Made by a program: the position numbers and the translations under genes
Assembly (NCBI GenBank): GCA_964568735.1
Contig: CAZMRF010000014.1
Span: 20,182 to 84,181, forward strand
Direction: 5' to 3'
Length of the DNA stretch: 64,000 bases
From: CAZMRF01 sp964568735
GTDB lineage: Bacteria; Acidobacteriota; Polarisedimenticolia; JACPZX01
Part shown: positions 44,108 to 51,969 of the stretch, piece by piece
Layout of the letters: each line of letters opens with the position of its first letter
Position numbering within the stretch: the first letter of the stretch is position 1
Notes under the pieces: generated by a model
What the model saw: only the letters and a program-made list of their open reading frames with translations
Databases searched by the model: none
Told to the model about the DNA's origin: nothing

Positions 44108-45001
44108 ATGAACGCGAACACCATTCGGCCATGTGTGCTCGTCCTCCTGGTTTTCGCTCACGGCTGCGCGGGCCTGCACGGCGTGGCGCGGCCGGCACCC
44201 GCGGGTGAGTGCGCCCGGGAGGCGGCGCTGCCCGATGATCTGCTCGAGCCGGGGAGCGTCCTCCTCTTCGGGGAGATCCACGGCACCGCGGAGCTGCCGC
44301 GGTTCTTCGGTGAGGCCGTCTGCACCGCCGCGGCCTCAGGCCTCGCCGTGGAGGTCGGCCTGGAGGTGGCGGGGGCGGAGCAGCCGAGCGTCGATGCCTT
44401 CCTGGCCTCCCCCGGAGGAGCCGCCGACGTCGAGGCGCTCGCGGCCACGGACTTCTGGTCCCGCGACTACCAGGACGGGAGGTCGAGCCAGGCCATGGTC
44501 GCCCTGCTGGATCACATGCGCCGCCTGCGCGCGTCGGGACTCCCCCTTCATGTGTTCCTGTTCGATCTCGATCCGGGAGAGGACATGAGCCGGCGCGACG
44601 AGGCCATGGCGGCGAACATCGCCGCCCACGCGCGAGCTCATCCTGTCGCGCTCACGATGGCGCTGACGGGCGAGGTGCACTCGTGGAAGACGCGGGGGGC
44701 CCCGTGGGATCCCGAGCTCCTGCCGATGGGCTGGCATCTCGATCAGGCAGGAATCCGCGTCCGCTCACTCGGCCGCGCAACTCCGGCAGGCACCGCCTGG
44801 ATCTGCACGGGTGGATCCCCGAGCGACTGCGGCTCGAAGGAGACCCGGGCCACCGGCACGCTGCCGAGTGGCCGCGCGGCGGGCATCGAGCTGCTGCCCG
44901 AGCCCTCACCGCGCGGCTACGCCGGCATGTACGCGACCTCGAGCCTCACCGCCTCTCCGCCGGCCAGGCTTCCCCCGCAGTCTCCACCGGAGCCGCGCTG
45001 A
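44108..45001 (+). CDS. ChaN/erythromycin-esterase-like lipoprotein
   Basis: 297 residues. The N terminus CVLVLLVFAHGC is a likely lipoprotein signal (Cys24). The core has two histidine motifs shared by the ChaN/EreA/TraB-like superfamily: SVLLFGEIHGTAELPRFF near residue 53 and LTGEVHSWK near 182, which place Glu and His in a putative metal or haem/esterase site. ChaN binds haem, and Ere enzymes hydrolyse macrolides; I cannot choose between them. ATG 44108 gives the better signal peptide; ATG 44075 is possible. Its last 56 bp overlap the oppositely oriented gene at 44946. Confidence 0.7.
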   Translation: MNANTIRPCVLVLLVFAHGCAGLHGVARPAPAGECAREAALPDDLLEPGSVLLFGEIHGTAELPRFFGEAVCTAAASGLAVEVGLEVAGAEQPSVDAFLASPGGAADVEALAATDFWSRDYQDGRSSQAMVALLDHMRRLRASGLPLHVFLFDLDPGEDMSRRDEAMAANIAAHARAHPVALTMALTGEVHSWKTRGAPWDPELLPMGWHLDQAGIRVRSLGRATPAGTAWICTGGSPSDCGSKETRATGTLPSGRAAGIELLPEPSPRGYAGMYATSSLTASPPARLPPQSPPEPR

Positions 45002-45293
45002 AGACCTCGAAGTGGGCCACCTCCGGCTCCTTCTCGAGAAGATACGCGTCGTCCTCGGGGTAGTAGACGGCCCGTTCGGGCTCCGGCCCCGCGAAGCGGC
45101 GGATCGCCGCGTGGGAATCCCAGAGCGACAGGAACTGGAACTCGGCGACTTCGCCTCGAATCCTGTACAGGACGAAGACACCGGCGTTCCCCGGAGTCGC
45201 ACGGCAGGCTTCCACCCCCGTCCGCTTGAGAACCTCCACGTAGGCCTCTCCGTCTGACGCGCTCGTTCTGCCCTTCCATAGCCTCGCGATCAC
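44946..45293 (-). CDS. Antibiotic biosynthesis monooxygenase (ABM) domain protein
   Basis: 115 residues of the dimeric alpha/beta-barrel fold: MIARLWKGRTSASDGEAYVEVLKRTG, FVLYRIRGEVAEFQFLSLWDSHAAIRRFAG, and a C-terminal VYYPEDDAYLLEKEPEVAHFEVF. ABM-fold proteins oxidise aromatic substrates or degrade haem, but many have no known activity. The 3' 56 bp run antisense to the end of the ChaN-like gene. Confidence 0.85.
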   Translation of the reverse strand: MIARLWKGRTSASDGEAYVEVLKRTGVEACRATPGNAGVFVLYRIRGEVAEFQFLSLWDSHAAIRRFAGPEPERAVYYPEDDAYLLEKEPEVAHFEVFSAAPVETAGEAWPAERR

Positions 45294-45634
45294 GTTGCCT
45301 CCTCGGGCCCGGAGTCCGAGCCCCGCACGGTGGGTCCCCCGCGCCCCGCGATGGAAGCGGGCGCGGAGGAGGCGGCGCGCCGTGCCCTCGCGCCTGGACC
45401 TGAAGGACTAACTTCCGTATAATTGTTCACTGGTTAGACAGTCTAGGGAAGCCAGGATAACCTGTCAAGTAGCTGTTGAAGGTTAGACCGATCCCGCCGG
45501 CACCCCGGTAGGCGGGCGACGAGTGGGGGAACCCCGCTGGGCGGGGATGCCGGCCTCTGAAGCGCCGGGGTGAGCCCGGACCCGATCCAGGGGGCCGGTC
45601 GAGGGTGGCAGGATGCGGGCGTCAGGGAGATCCG
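45294..45634. other. Intergenic region before the CGNR regulator
   Basis: About 340 bp between divergent genes. The first 100 bp show nothing. The remainder holds the promoter and repeats annotated at 45395-45488 and a Shine-Dalgarno for the CGNR gene. Confidence 0.6.
45395..45488 (+). promoter_or_regulatory. Promoter and GTTAG repeats before the CGNR regulator
   Basis: TATAAT (45418-45423) is a perfect -10 box; TGGACC (45395-45400) is a weak -35 at 17 bp. Around it lie GACTAAC (45406-45412, inverted), GTTAGAC (45433-45439) and GTTAGAC (45482-45488). The second is part of an 11-bp palindrome, TAGACAGTCTA (45435-45445). These may be binding sites for the CGNR protein encoded downstream. Confidence 0.6.
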
Positions 45635-46306
45635 ATGAAGAAGACGAAGAGAGAGGGGGCGGCGCCGCCCGCCTACCGGTTCGAGCTGACCGGGGGTGCG
45701 CTCTGCCTGGACTTCGCGAATACCGTCGACAGGCGCCCCGGGCGGGCGCCCGAGGATCACGTCCAGGGCTGGGACGATCTCGTGGCCTGGGCGGAGCAGT
45801 CGGCCCTCCTTTCGAAGGGGGAGGCCGTACGGCTTCGCGGGCAGGATCGCCCGGCTCCCTCCGAAGCGGCGAGAATCCTCGAGAAGGCCCGGACGCTCCG
45901 GGAGGCGCTCTTCGGTATCTTCTCCGCCGTCGCCGCGGGAAGGGCGGCCCCCGGCGATGCACTCGCCATTCTCAATGGGGCGTTGCCCGAGGCCCTGGCG
46001 CGCCTGAGCCTCGCCCCCTCCGGGCGTGCGTTCGCATGGCGATGGGCGGACAAGGGCCCGGCCGCCGGCCGGATCCTCACGCCCGTGATCGACTCCGCGG
46101 CGGAGCTCCTGACCTCACCCGATCTCACCCGGGTGAGGGAGTGCCAGAGCGATACCTGCGCCTGGCTCTTCCTCGACACGAGCCGGAACAGGACCCGGCG
46201 GTGGTGTGACATGACCGTTTGCGGGAACAGGGCCAAGGCGCGGCGCCACTACGAGCGGGCCAGGAATGATCTCCCGCGGAACAGGCGGCCGGGCCAGGCC
46301 GTATGA
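45635..46306 (+). CDS. ABATE-domain CGNR zinc-finger regulator
   Basis: 223 residues. The N-terminal ABATE domain (about 12-130: YRFELTGGALCLDFANTVDRRPG, WDDLVAWAEQSALLS) probably senses a ligand. The C-terminal CGNR zinc finger has the pattern C-x4-C then CDMTVCGNRAKARRHYER (about 172-212). Family members are predicted transcription regulators. ATG 45635 follows AGGGAGA. The TGA overlaps the ATG of a small membrane protein gene (ATGA). GTTAG repeats upstream suggest autoregulation. Confidence 0.88.
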   Translation: MKKTKREGAAPPAYRFELTGGALCLDFANTVDRRPGRAPEDHVQGWDDLVAWAEQSALLSKGEAVRLRGQDRPAPSEAARILEKARTLREALFGIFSAVAAGRAAPGDALAILNGALPEALARLSLAPSGRAFAWRWADKGPAAGRILTPVIDSAAELLTSPDLTRVRECQSDTCAWLFLDTSRNRTRRWCDMTVCGNRAKARRHYERARNDLPRNRRPGQAV

Positions 46307-46467
46307 TGCTGCGCGTTCGCGCCCGTACCGGCGGGCTCCTGCTCTTCCTGGGCCTCATCCTCCTCGCCGTCCCGATGATCTCGATGGCGCCCCTGCTCCT
46401 TCTCGCGGGGCTCGTCTGGTGGATCTGGAGGACCGCTCATCCCTCACGCACGCCCGTCCGATCGTAG
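46303..46467 (+). CDS. 54-residue membrane protein coupled to the CGNR regulator
   Basis: A short gene starting ATG-ATG at 46303, overlapping the CGNR stop by 4 nt. The protein has two hydrophobic helices (LLLFLGLILLAVPMI, about 12-26, and APLLLLAGLVWWIW, about 29-42) separated by SM, and a basic tail (RTAHPSRTPVRS). I know no family. Tight coupling suggests that it acts with the regulator, perhaps as a membrane sensor or effector. A strong hairpin at 46504-46547 follows. Confidence 0.65.
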   Translation: MMLRVRARTGGLLLFLGLILLAVPMISMAPLLLLAGLVWWIWRTAHPSRTPVRS

Positions 46468-46493
46468 GAGCGGACCGGGTCCCGCACGGTCCG

Positions 46494-46727
46494 GAAAGCA
46501 AGAGCCCCGGTCGGGAATCGCACGTACTGTGCGCTCCCGACCGGGGCAGCGGTCGAGGCGAGGCGTCAGTTTGGTGTGGGTTGGGCAGTAACCCCTGACG
46601 CCCGCGGGGTGAGGCCCTCAGGCTCCGACCCTGAGGGGTAGGACGCTCACTTCCAGCACGGATTGGCGGGATTTGGGGGGCGTCTCGGGGAAGACGTCCG
46701 CCGCCGACCCGTACCGGGGTCAACGTC
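46494..46727 (-). ncRNA. Candidate structured small RNA of unknown family
   Basis: A leftward transcript of about 230 nt is predicted from the promoter at 46734-46762 to the hairpin at 46504-46547. Inside it are CCCTCAGG/CCTGAGGG (46615-46622 with 46630-46637) enclosed by GTGAG/CTCAC, and GGCGTCAG/CTGACGCC (46562-46569 with 46595-46602) enclosing GGGTT/AACCC. No open frame of note is present on this strand. SRP, tmRNA and RNase P signature sequences are absent. A 6S-like RNA is possible from size and layout only. Confidence 0.5.
46504..46547. terminator. Strong hairpin, probable shared terminator
   Basis: A perfect 13-bp stem (46504-46516 with 46535-46547, GCCCCGGTCGGGA) continues into a 5-bp inner stem (46519-46523 with 46529-46533). 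On the minus strand it is followed by TCTTGCTTTCC, a T-rich end fitting the small RNA. On the plus strand it could stop the CGNR operon, but there is no T-tract. Confidence 0.65.
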
Positions 46728-46733
46728 GCCCCT

Positions 46734-46762
46734 CATATACCCCGGCGAATCAGGGGAGTCAA
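46734..46762 (-). promoter_or_regulatory. Promoter of the small RNA candidate
   Basis: On the minus strand TTGACT (46762-46757) is followed after exactly 17 bp by TATATG (46739-46734). No protein gene lies downstream on this strand for over 1.1 kb, which supports an RNA product. Confidence 0.65.
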
Positions 46763-47013
46763 GGGTAAAGTTTGCACCTTCTTTGCTGTAGCGACATAGA
46801 AACGCCGCAAATGCGGGTTTCCGCACCGAATCGAAAGCCATTGAAAGATGCTGTGGGAAGCCTCATTTCAAGGGGTATTGAATTCACGAGCCGAAGCACT
46901 CGAAAGCGGGTGGTGGGGGCGGGTTCTCGGGAGCCTGATGCCGCTCCAGCAACGGATTCACGGCGGATGGCCGCGAGGCCGCAGATTCTTTTTTCGGTGA
47001 ATGAGGGCTTCGA

Positions 47014-48831
47014 TCAGGGGCAGGGTGGAGTGCCGTCGGGGCGCGGCGATCCGAAGAAGTCGGGACCCAGGCTTCCCTTCCCGAGGCGGTTCCGCCCGCG
47101 CACGAGGTAGTACCAGGCGTTCGTGTCCCCGCCGTCGGTGGGAAAGAGGAAGGTCGTCTCGAAGATCCCGCAGCTTCCGTTAGCCGCGGCGAGCCCGGAG
47201 TGCGCGTAGGTGTTCGTGGTGAAGAGCGTTGTCAGGTTTCCGTGGTAGACGTCGTACTCCGTGGCCTGGGCATCCCCCATCCACGTGAGCCTCACTCCCT
47301 GACCCTCCAGGCTGATCTCGATGCCGCTGTCGGGTGGCAGGCCCGGGTCCAGCTCGCCCGGGATCGTGGCGGGCATCTCGACCACGCCTCCCGTGACGAG
47401 CGGGTCGCGCAGGATCTCCACGCCGCCGGTCGCGTAGACGCGCTGTCCGGCCGTCTGGATTCTCATCGATCGAGCCCCGGTGGCAGCGTTCGGATCGACG
47501 GAGACGTCGTAGACGACCGCAGGCTCGCCGTTCGCCGAGCCCGACGCGGCCACGCCGTTGACGGTGACGCCCGTTCCGAGGATCTCGAAGGCCTGCAGGT
47601 TGCTGATTCCGGGCCCCGAGATTCCGACGTAGACGTTCGTGTCGCCCGTGAAGAGCTGGGCGGGCCGGGTCGAGAAGACGACGCCCGCGGGAGTGAGCGC
47701 GCGCTGCCCGATGGCGGAGACGTGAACCGAGTGGGGCGTCGATCCGACGATGAAGTTCTGGACCGTGGACATGCCCGCCGTGAGCGTGACGCCGGTCGTG
47801 TTCGTCGAGACGAAGTTGTTCACGATCGTGCTGTCCCAGACGCCCCCGAGGTCGGTCTCGTCGAAGAGGGTGCTGAAGCTGGCGGCGGGGTCATCCAGGG
47901 GTTGCAGGTAGGTCGTGCCCGGACCGGCCGCTATTCCCGCGCTGGAGTAGATTCCGTTCGGATCGCTGATCGTCCCGCTCAAGAGGTTTCCGTTCGCATC
48001 GCAGGTATTCACGACCGCGCCGAGGATGCGCCCGCCGAGTCCGTTCTGGATCGTCCCCCGCTGCTCCGCGCCCACGAGGAGCTGGTCGCCGGCCGGGTAG
48101 ATCTGCGAGGCCCCGAAGATGTCGTCGGCCGAGAACGAGACCTTGTGGATGAGGCCGGGGCTCTGGCGCCCGTACATGGTCGCGGCGACCACGGGCGTGT
48201 GCTCCAACCCCAGCACGTGCCCCGCCTCGTGAGTCAGGACCGCCTCGACGTCGTAGGACGCGGGATTGGCGACCGGGTCCGTGGTCCAGGACAGCTCGTT
48301 GCCGTTGAGGATGATGTCCGCGTTGCGCAGCAGCCCGGCCGTGGGCCCGGTCGTGTCGTTGACGATGACCGTGAGGCCGACGAAGCCCTCGACCCGGAAG
48401 CTCTTGTTGCCGAGGACGGGCGTCTTGCTCCCCTCGGCCCAGTAGACCAGGTTGATCCCGTCGTTGCTCGCCTCGAGGAGCGAGGAGTCGGGGCCGCGCC
48501 CGAAGGCGATGTTGGAGCGCTGGATGGCCTCCCAATGGCGGAAGGCTGCCTCGGTGGCCACGATCTCGGAGTTACCGGCGATGTTGTCGCTGCCGGCCGG
48601 GTTGATCTGGTAGATCACCTCGCCGTTGGCGACGTTCGGCAGCGCGAGCGTCGTTTCGGCGAGATCCCACTTGACCGGTCTGGCGTCGGTGGAGGAGGTG
48701 GAGATCCTGATATAGGCCGCGGCGGGGACCCAGACGGCGGCCAGCAGAATCGCGAGGGGCAGGGCCCGGAGCGCGGCAGGACGAGCTCCAGGAGAGGGAG
48801 AACCTGAATTCCTCGAGCGGCGTCCGCTCAC
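47014..48831 (-). CDS. Secreted matrixin-type metalloprotease
   Basis: 605 residues. An N-terminal signal (ALRALPLAILLAAVWVPAAA) is followed by a metzincin catalytic domain with HEAGHVLGLEH (about 195-205), the three zinc histidines and general-base Glu, and a downstream Met-turn candidate (TMYGRQSPG). After about residue 260 come beta-rich Ig/IPT-like segments (AIGQRALTPAGVVFSTRPAQ, ILGTGVTVNGVAAS) and a C-terminal fibronectin-like region (VRLTWMGDAQATEYDVYHGN). It is an exported protease of unknown substrate. GTG 48831 overlaps the previous gene by 4 nt, so the two are probably co-translated. Confidence 0.88.
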   Translation of the reverse strand: MSGRRSRNSGSPSPGARPAALRALPLAILLAAVWVPAAAYIRISTSSTDARPVKWDLAETTLALPNVANGEVIYQINPAGSDNIAGNSEIVATEAAFRHWEAIQRSNIAFGRGPDSSLLEASNDGINLVYWAEGSKTPVLGNKSFRVEGFVGLTVIVNDTTGPTAGLLRNADIILNGNELSWTTDPVANPASYDVEAVLTHEAGHVLGLEHTPVVAATMYGRQSPGLIHKVSFSADDIFGASQIYPAGDQLLVGAEQRGTIQNGLGGRILGAVVNTCDANGNLLSGTISDPNGIYSSAGIAAGPGTTYLQPLDDPAASFSTLFDETDLGGVWDSTIVNNFVSTNTTGVTLTAGMSTVQNFIVGSTPHSVHVSAIGQRALTPAGVVFSTRPAQLFTGDTNVYVGISGPGISNLQAFEILGTGVTVNGVAASGSANGEPAVVYDVSVDPNAATGARSMRIQTAGQRVYATGGVEILRDPLVTGGVVEMPATIPGELDPGLPPDSGIEISLEGQGVRLTWMGDAQATEYDVYHGNLTTLFTTNTYAHSGLAAANGSCGIFETTFLFPTDGGDTNAWYYLVRGRNRLGKGSLGPDFFGSPRPDGTPPCP

Positions 48832-49505
48832 GGCCGCCCCTTGGGAACGGGCTTGACCCGCGGCGACGCGACGCCCGGGCCTCCGCCCGCCCCGCGAGGA
48901 GAAGGCGGTTCGAGGACTTTCCGCCGGAATTCGCCGATGGGAATGGCGCGCGTCGGAGGAGCAGGCTCGACTTCCAGACGCGTCTCGCCCTGCTCCTCGA
49001 CGAAGCGGGCGAACTCGAGATCGCCGAATTCCTGGAGCACCCGCGGCTCTCCGCCGTCGGGGTCGGGAACCACGGGAAGCCGTCCCATCCGGCCGCCGAT
49101 GATGACGACGAGATCCGCCTCGGCCGGGTTGTCGGAGTATTCCCCGAGGAACAAGAAGAGATCCTCGCCTTCCCGGAAGACGGGTCCTCCAACGATGGCC
49201 ATCCTGACGCCGTCCAACTCCCCCCCGGGCTGGACGATCTGGATGACGTCGGGCAGGGCGCGGCTGCCTTTCACGCGCTCCTGGACCACGACGTCCACGT
49301 ACGTCAGGATGCCCTTGCCGTCTTCGGACCAACGGGATACCTGTCCCAGGATGGTCCCGCGGACGACATGCGCGGAGAGCGCCGAAAGCTCGGCGATGCT
49401 CATCTCGCGCATGATCGTGGCGCCGGCTGGTGATGGCAGGGCCGGCAGGAAGGCGAGGAAACAGGCCAGGACGCGCAGGGCGCCCCGTCGCGTGAGGCTC
49501 TTCAC
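48828..49505 (-). CDS. Secreted protein of unknown function, upstream partner of the metalloprotease
   Basis: 225 residues. Signal peptide VLACFLAFLPALPSPAGA at the N terminus. The rest has strands VVRGTILGQVSRWSEDGKGILTYVDVVVQE and EDLFLFLGEYSDN, an OB-like or beta-barrel pattern, then a Pro/Gly/Arg-rich C terminus. I recognise no named family. GTG 49505 has GAGGAG 4 nt upstream. The 4-nt overlap with the metalloprotease gene suggests that the pair acts together, for example as an inhibitor or chaperone; this is inference. Confidence 0.7.
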   Translation of the reverse strand: MKSLTRRGALRVLACFLAFLPALPSPAGATIMREMSIAELSALSAHVVRGTILGQVSRWSEDGKGILTYVDVVVQERVKGSRALPDVIQIVQPGGELDGVRMAIVGGPVFREGEDLFLFLGEYSDNPAEADLVVIIGGRMGRLPVVPDPDGGEPRVLQEFGDLEFARFVEEQGETRLEVEPAPPTRAIPIGEFRRKVLEPPSPRGAGGGPGVASPRVKPVPKGRP

Positions 49506-49742
49506 ACGACTCCTCTGGATTGTCACTAGAAAATGGGGTTCGACCGCTTGACGAGCGCCCCTAATGTACCCCGAAACGGTATCCCGACAACCCATAATCT
49601 TCGGAGAACCCCCGGAGGGAGCGGCGGGTCCGAATCGAGAGACGACCAGCGTGGATGGCAGTCGAGGAATGCCGGGAATGAAACGAACCATCGCGAACAC
49701 CGCTGTGCGGCCCCGGCAGTCCAGGCCACATCACAGGTGAGA

Positions 49743-51329
49743 ATGATCCCTCCAGTGACGGACTCGACGCAGGCTCGAGGATCCCGCCCGAGGGCCTGCA
49801 TGGTCACCCTGCTCGCGTTCCTGATCAGCTCCGCCAGCCCCGGGGCTTTCCCGGCGGGACCTGCGGAAGACCTCCCACCGCCCCCGGGGCCGGCGGCCTC
49901 GATCAGCATCCTCTCCCCCTCTCCGAGCGACGTCCCATGGGGGCCGACTCTCATCCAGGTCGCCGTGGCGCTTCGAGAGGGCGGCAGGATCCTCCGGGTG
50001 GAGATCTTCGCCGACGGCGTGCTGATCGCCGCGGATGAGCTCCCGCCCTACGAGGCGCGCTGGCAAGCGGGAGAGGGGCTCGCCCCGCGCGTGATCCGGG
50101 CAATGGCTCTGCTCGCCGACGGCTCACACGTGGAGGACCTCGTCACGACCCGAGGCTTCACGCTGCGGGAACACGAGGTTGTCGAGGCCACTCCGCTCGA
50201 GCACGTGGAGCTGCTCGTGTCGGTCACGAATGCCGAAGGCGAGCCCGTCCAGGGTCTCGAGGCGGCCGATTTCGTGGTGCGCGATAGGGGAGAGGAGGTG
50301 GCGATCCTGGGAGCCTCCCTGCTCTCGGAGCGCGTGGACCTTCCCCTCTCCGTGGCGCTGCTCGTGGATCGCAGCGGGAGCATGAGGGTGCACATGGAGA
50401 AGATCGCGCGCGCCGCCGCGGAGGTCGTCGAGGCGATGCGGCCGATCGACCAGGTCCGCGTGGCGGCCTTCTCGGACGAGATGGTCGTGCTCCAGGAATT
50501 CACGCGGGATCCTCTCTCACTGCGCTCTTCGCTCTCGAAGGCCGGGCCCCCGGTGGGAGGGACGAGGCTCTTCAAGGCCGTCGAGGACACGGTGCGGGAC
50601 ATGCGCGACCGGCCGGGGCGGAAGGTGATCGTCGTCCTCACCGACGGGCTGGACACGGACTTCACCTCTCCGAGCGCTCCCGTCACCGTGAGCATGTACC
50701 GCATCCTGAGAGAAGTGGCGGCCTCGGCGAGCCGGGCCGGCGTCACGATCATCGTGATCCTCCCCGGGCCATCGGGGCGCGGTTACCTGGCGATCCAGGA
50801 TCTCGCGATACAGACAGGAGGCTGGTACGCCTATCCCGGGGAGGAGTTCGCCCGGACGTTGCGCCGCATCGGCGAGCGGCTCCTGTCGGCTTGGGTGATC
50901 GAGTACGACGTCGAGCGGCCGGGAGCGCCCGAACGCAAGAGACCCGTCGTAGTCTCGCTGGCCGGAGGCCTTCCCGGCGGGTGGGAGGTCCGGGCGGCGA
51001 TGGGGGCCTACGCCGGACTCGACCTCTTCGCGGCGCTCGCCTCGGACCTCCAGGAAGGGACCGACGTGCAGCGGGTGCGTGCGGCGAGGGAGATCGGTTA
51101 CTTCCCAGGGGAGGATGCGGCGCAGCTCCTGCGCAAGGCCCTCGAAGATCCGAGCTGTGACGTGAGGGTGGAGGCCGCGGGTGCGGCGGAGACGCTCCTC
51201 GCGGCGGCGCCCGGAGGCTCTTCGGCCGGGAGTCCGAAGGCTTCGAGCCTGGAAAGGCTGAAGAAGGCGCTCATGAAGGCGCTGGACGATCCCTGCGTCC
51301 GATCCTTCAGGAGGCCCAGGGGAAGCTGA
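49743..51329 (+). CDS. Secreted VWFA-related protein with HEAT-like C terminus
   Basis: 528 residues. A signal peptide (VTLLAFLISSASPGAFPAG), an Ig-like segment (SILSPSPSDVPWGPTLIQVAVAL), then a von Willebrand A domain (about 195-400) of the acidobacterial VWFA-related type: EAADFVVRDRGEEVAIL just before it, and a MIDAS start LLVDRSGSM with the conserved DxSxS. The C-terminal 100 residues have HEAT-like helices (VQRVRAAREIGYFPGEDAAQLL, DVRVEAAGAAETLLAAA). Probably a surface or periplasmic adhesion protein. ATG 49743 has AGGTGAG upstream. The 3' end overlaps the opposing gene by 23 bp. Confidence 0.85.
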   Translation: MIPPVTDSTQARGSRPRACMVTLLAFLISSASPGAFPAGPAEDLPPPPGPAASISILSPSPSDVPWGPTLIQVAVALREGGRILRVEIFADGVLIAADELPPYEARWQAGEGLAPRVIRAMALLADGSHVEDLVTTRGFTLREHEVVEATPLEHVELLVSVTNAEGEPVQGLEAADFVVRDRGEEVAILGASLLSERVDLPLSVALLVDRSGSMRVHMEKIARAAAEVVEAMRPIDQVRVAAFSDEMVVLQEFTRDPLSLRSSLSKAGPPVGGTRLFKAVEDTVRDMRDRPGRKVIVVLTDGLDTDFTSPSAPVTVSMYRILREVAASASRAGVTIIVILPGPSGRGYLAIQDLAIQTGGWYAYPGEEFARTLRRIGERLLSAWVIEYDVERPGAPERKRPVVVSLAGGLPGGWEVRAAMGAYAGLDLFAALASDLQEGTDVQRVRAAREIGYFPGEDAAQLLRKALEDPSCDVRVEAAGAAETLLAAAPGGSSAGSPKASSLERLKKALMKALDDPCVRSFRRPRGS

Positions 51330-51885
51330 TCACCCCGCGCTCCTGGAGCCAGACCGACAGGAGGATCAGCGCGAGGCCGATGGGCAGCGAGATGGCGGTG
51401 CCGTGCTCGCTGTTCTCGAAGACCAGCCGGGAGTCGAAGCGGGTCGTGTCGCCGCTTCGATAGGGCGTGAGGCGGGGGAGCAGGTCGGGCACGGCCTTGT
51501 CGAACCTGTCGTAGTCCTCCCCGTAAATCTTCCGGAGCCGGTCCCCCTCGATCTTCTTCTTCCTCGGCATGTAGTACACGAAGAAGGCGAGGGCCACGAC
51601 GGCGAGCATCTCCCAACGCCGCGCTACTACGCAGAAGCCGGCCGAGATCAGGATCGTCCCCACGTAGAGCGGGTTCTTCACGTAGGCATAGGGGCCGGTC
51701 GTCGTGAGGCGCTTGTTCTTCACGAGGTGGCCGCAGGCCCAGATCCTCAGCGCCTCCCCGGATACGATCGGGACGAGGCCGAGCGCGAGCGTCAGGAGCG
51801 TGGGCTTCCGGGCGGTCAGGACGAGGACCGCGAGCAGCGCGTAGACGGCCCCGAGCCGCCAGGTGGGTTTCTTGAGCCAGGCCAT
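51307..51885 (-). CDS. Isoprenylcysteine carboxyl methyltransferase (ICMT)-like membrane protein
   Basis: 192 residues with four or five membrane helices and the family's SAM-binding signature region: HLVKNKRLTTTGPYAYVKNPLYVGTILIS (the ICMT/PEMT GPYxxxRHPxY motif) and EGDRLRKIYGEDYDRF. It methylates an unknown lipid or isoprenoid substrate in the membrane. ATG 51885 is preferred over TTG 51891. It overlaps the end of the VWA gene by 23 bp tail-to-tail. Confidence 0.85.
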   Translation of the reverse strand: MAWLKKPTWRLGAVYALLAVLVLTARKPTLLTLALGLVPIVSGEALRIWACGHLVKNKRLTTTGPYAYVKNPLYVGTILISAGFCVVARRWEMLAVVALAFFVYYMPRKKKIEGDRLRKIYGEDYDRFDKAVPDLLPRLTPYRSGDTTRFDSRLVFENSEHGTAISLPIGLALILLSVWLQERGVISFPWAS

Positions 51886-51969
51886 GCGCAAGCCTCGGGA
51901 TCCATGAGGGGTGTGCGGGCGAGCGGCGCATCCTACCCCAGCCTCACCGGGGCAATCAAACAGCCGGGG

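Larger units (their letters stand above)
46468..47013. other. Intergenic region with structured RNA candidate
   Basis: 546 bp without a protein gene. The left half holds the RNA candidate and its terminator (annotated separately). From 46765 to 47013 I see nothing beyond a short TGCGG-gttt-CCGCA hairpin (about 46812-46825). Confidence 0.55.

Noticed and set aside
45433..45488. GTTAGAC copies as possible attC cores
   Set aside because: There is no RYYYAAC partner at the right distance and no paired arms. They fit operator repeats better.
46579..46586. GTTGGGC as the missing partner of the left attC core
   Set aside because: It lies 16 kb away inside a hairpin of the small RNA candidate, with no attC fold. 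Another copy near 34098 is inside a coding region.
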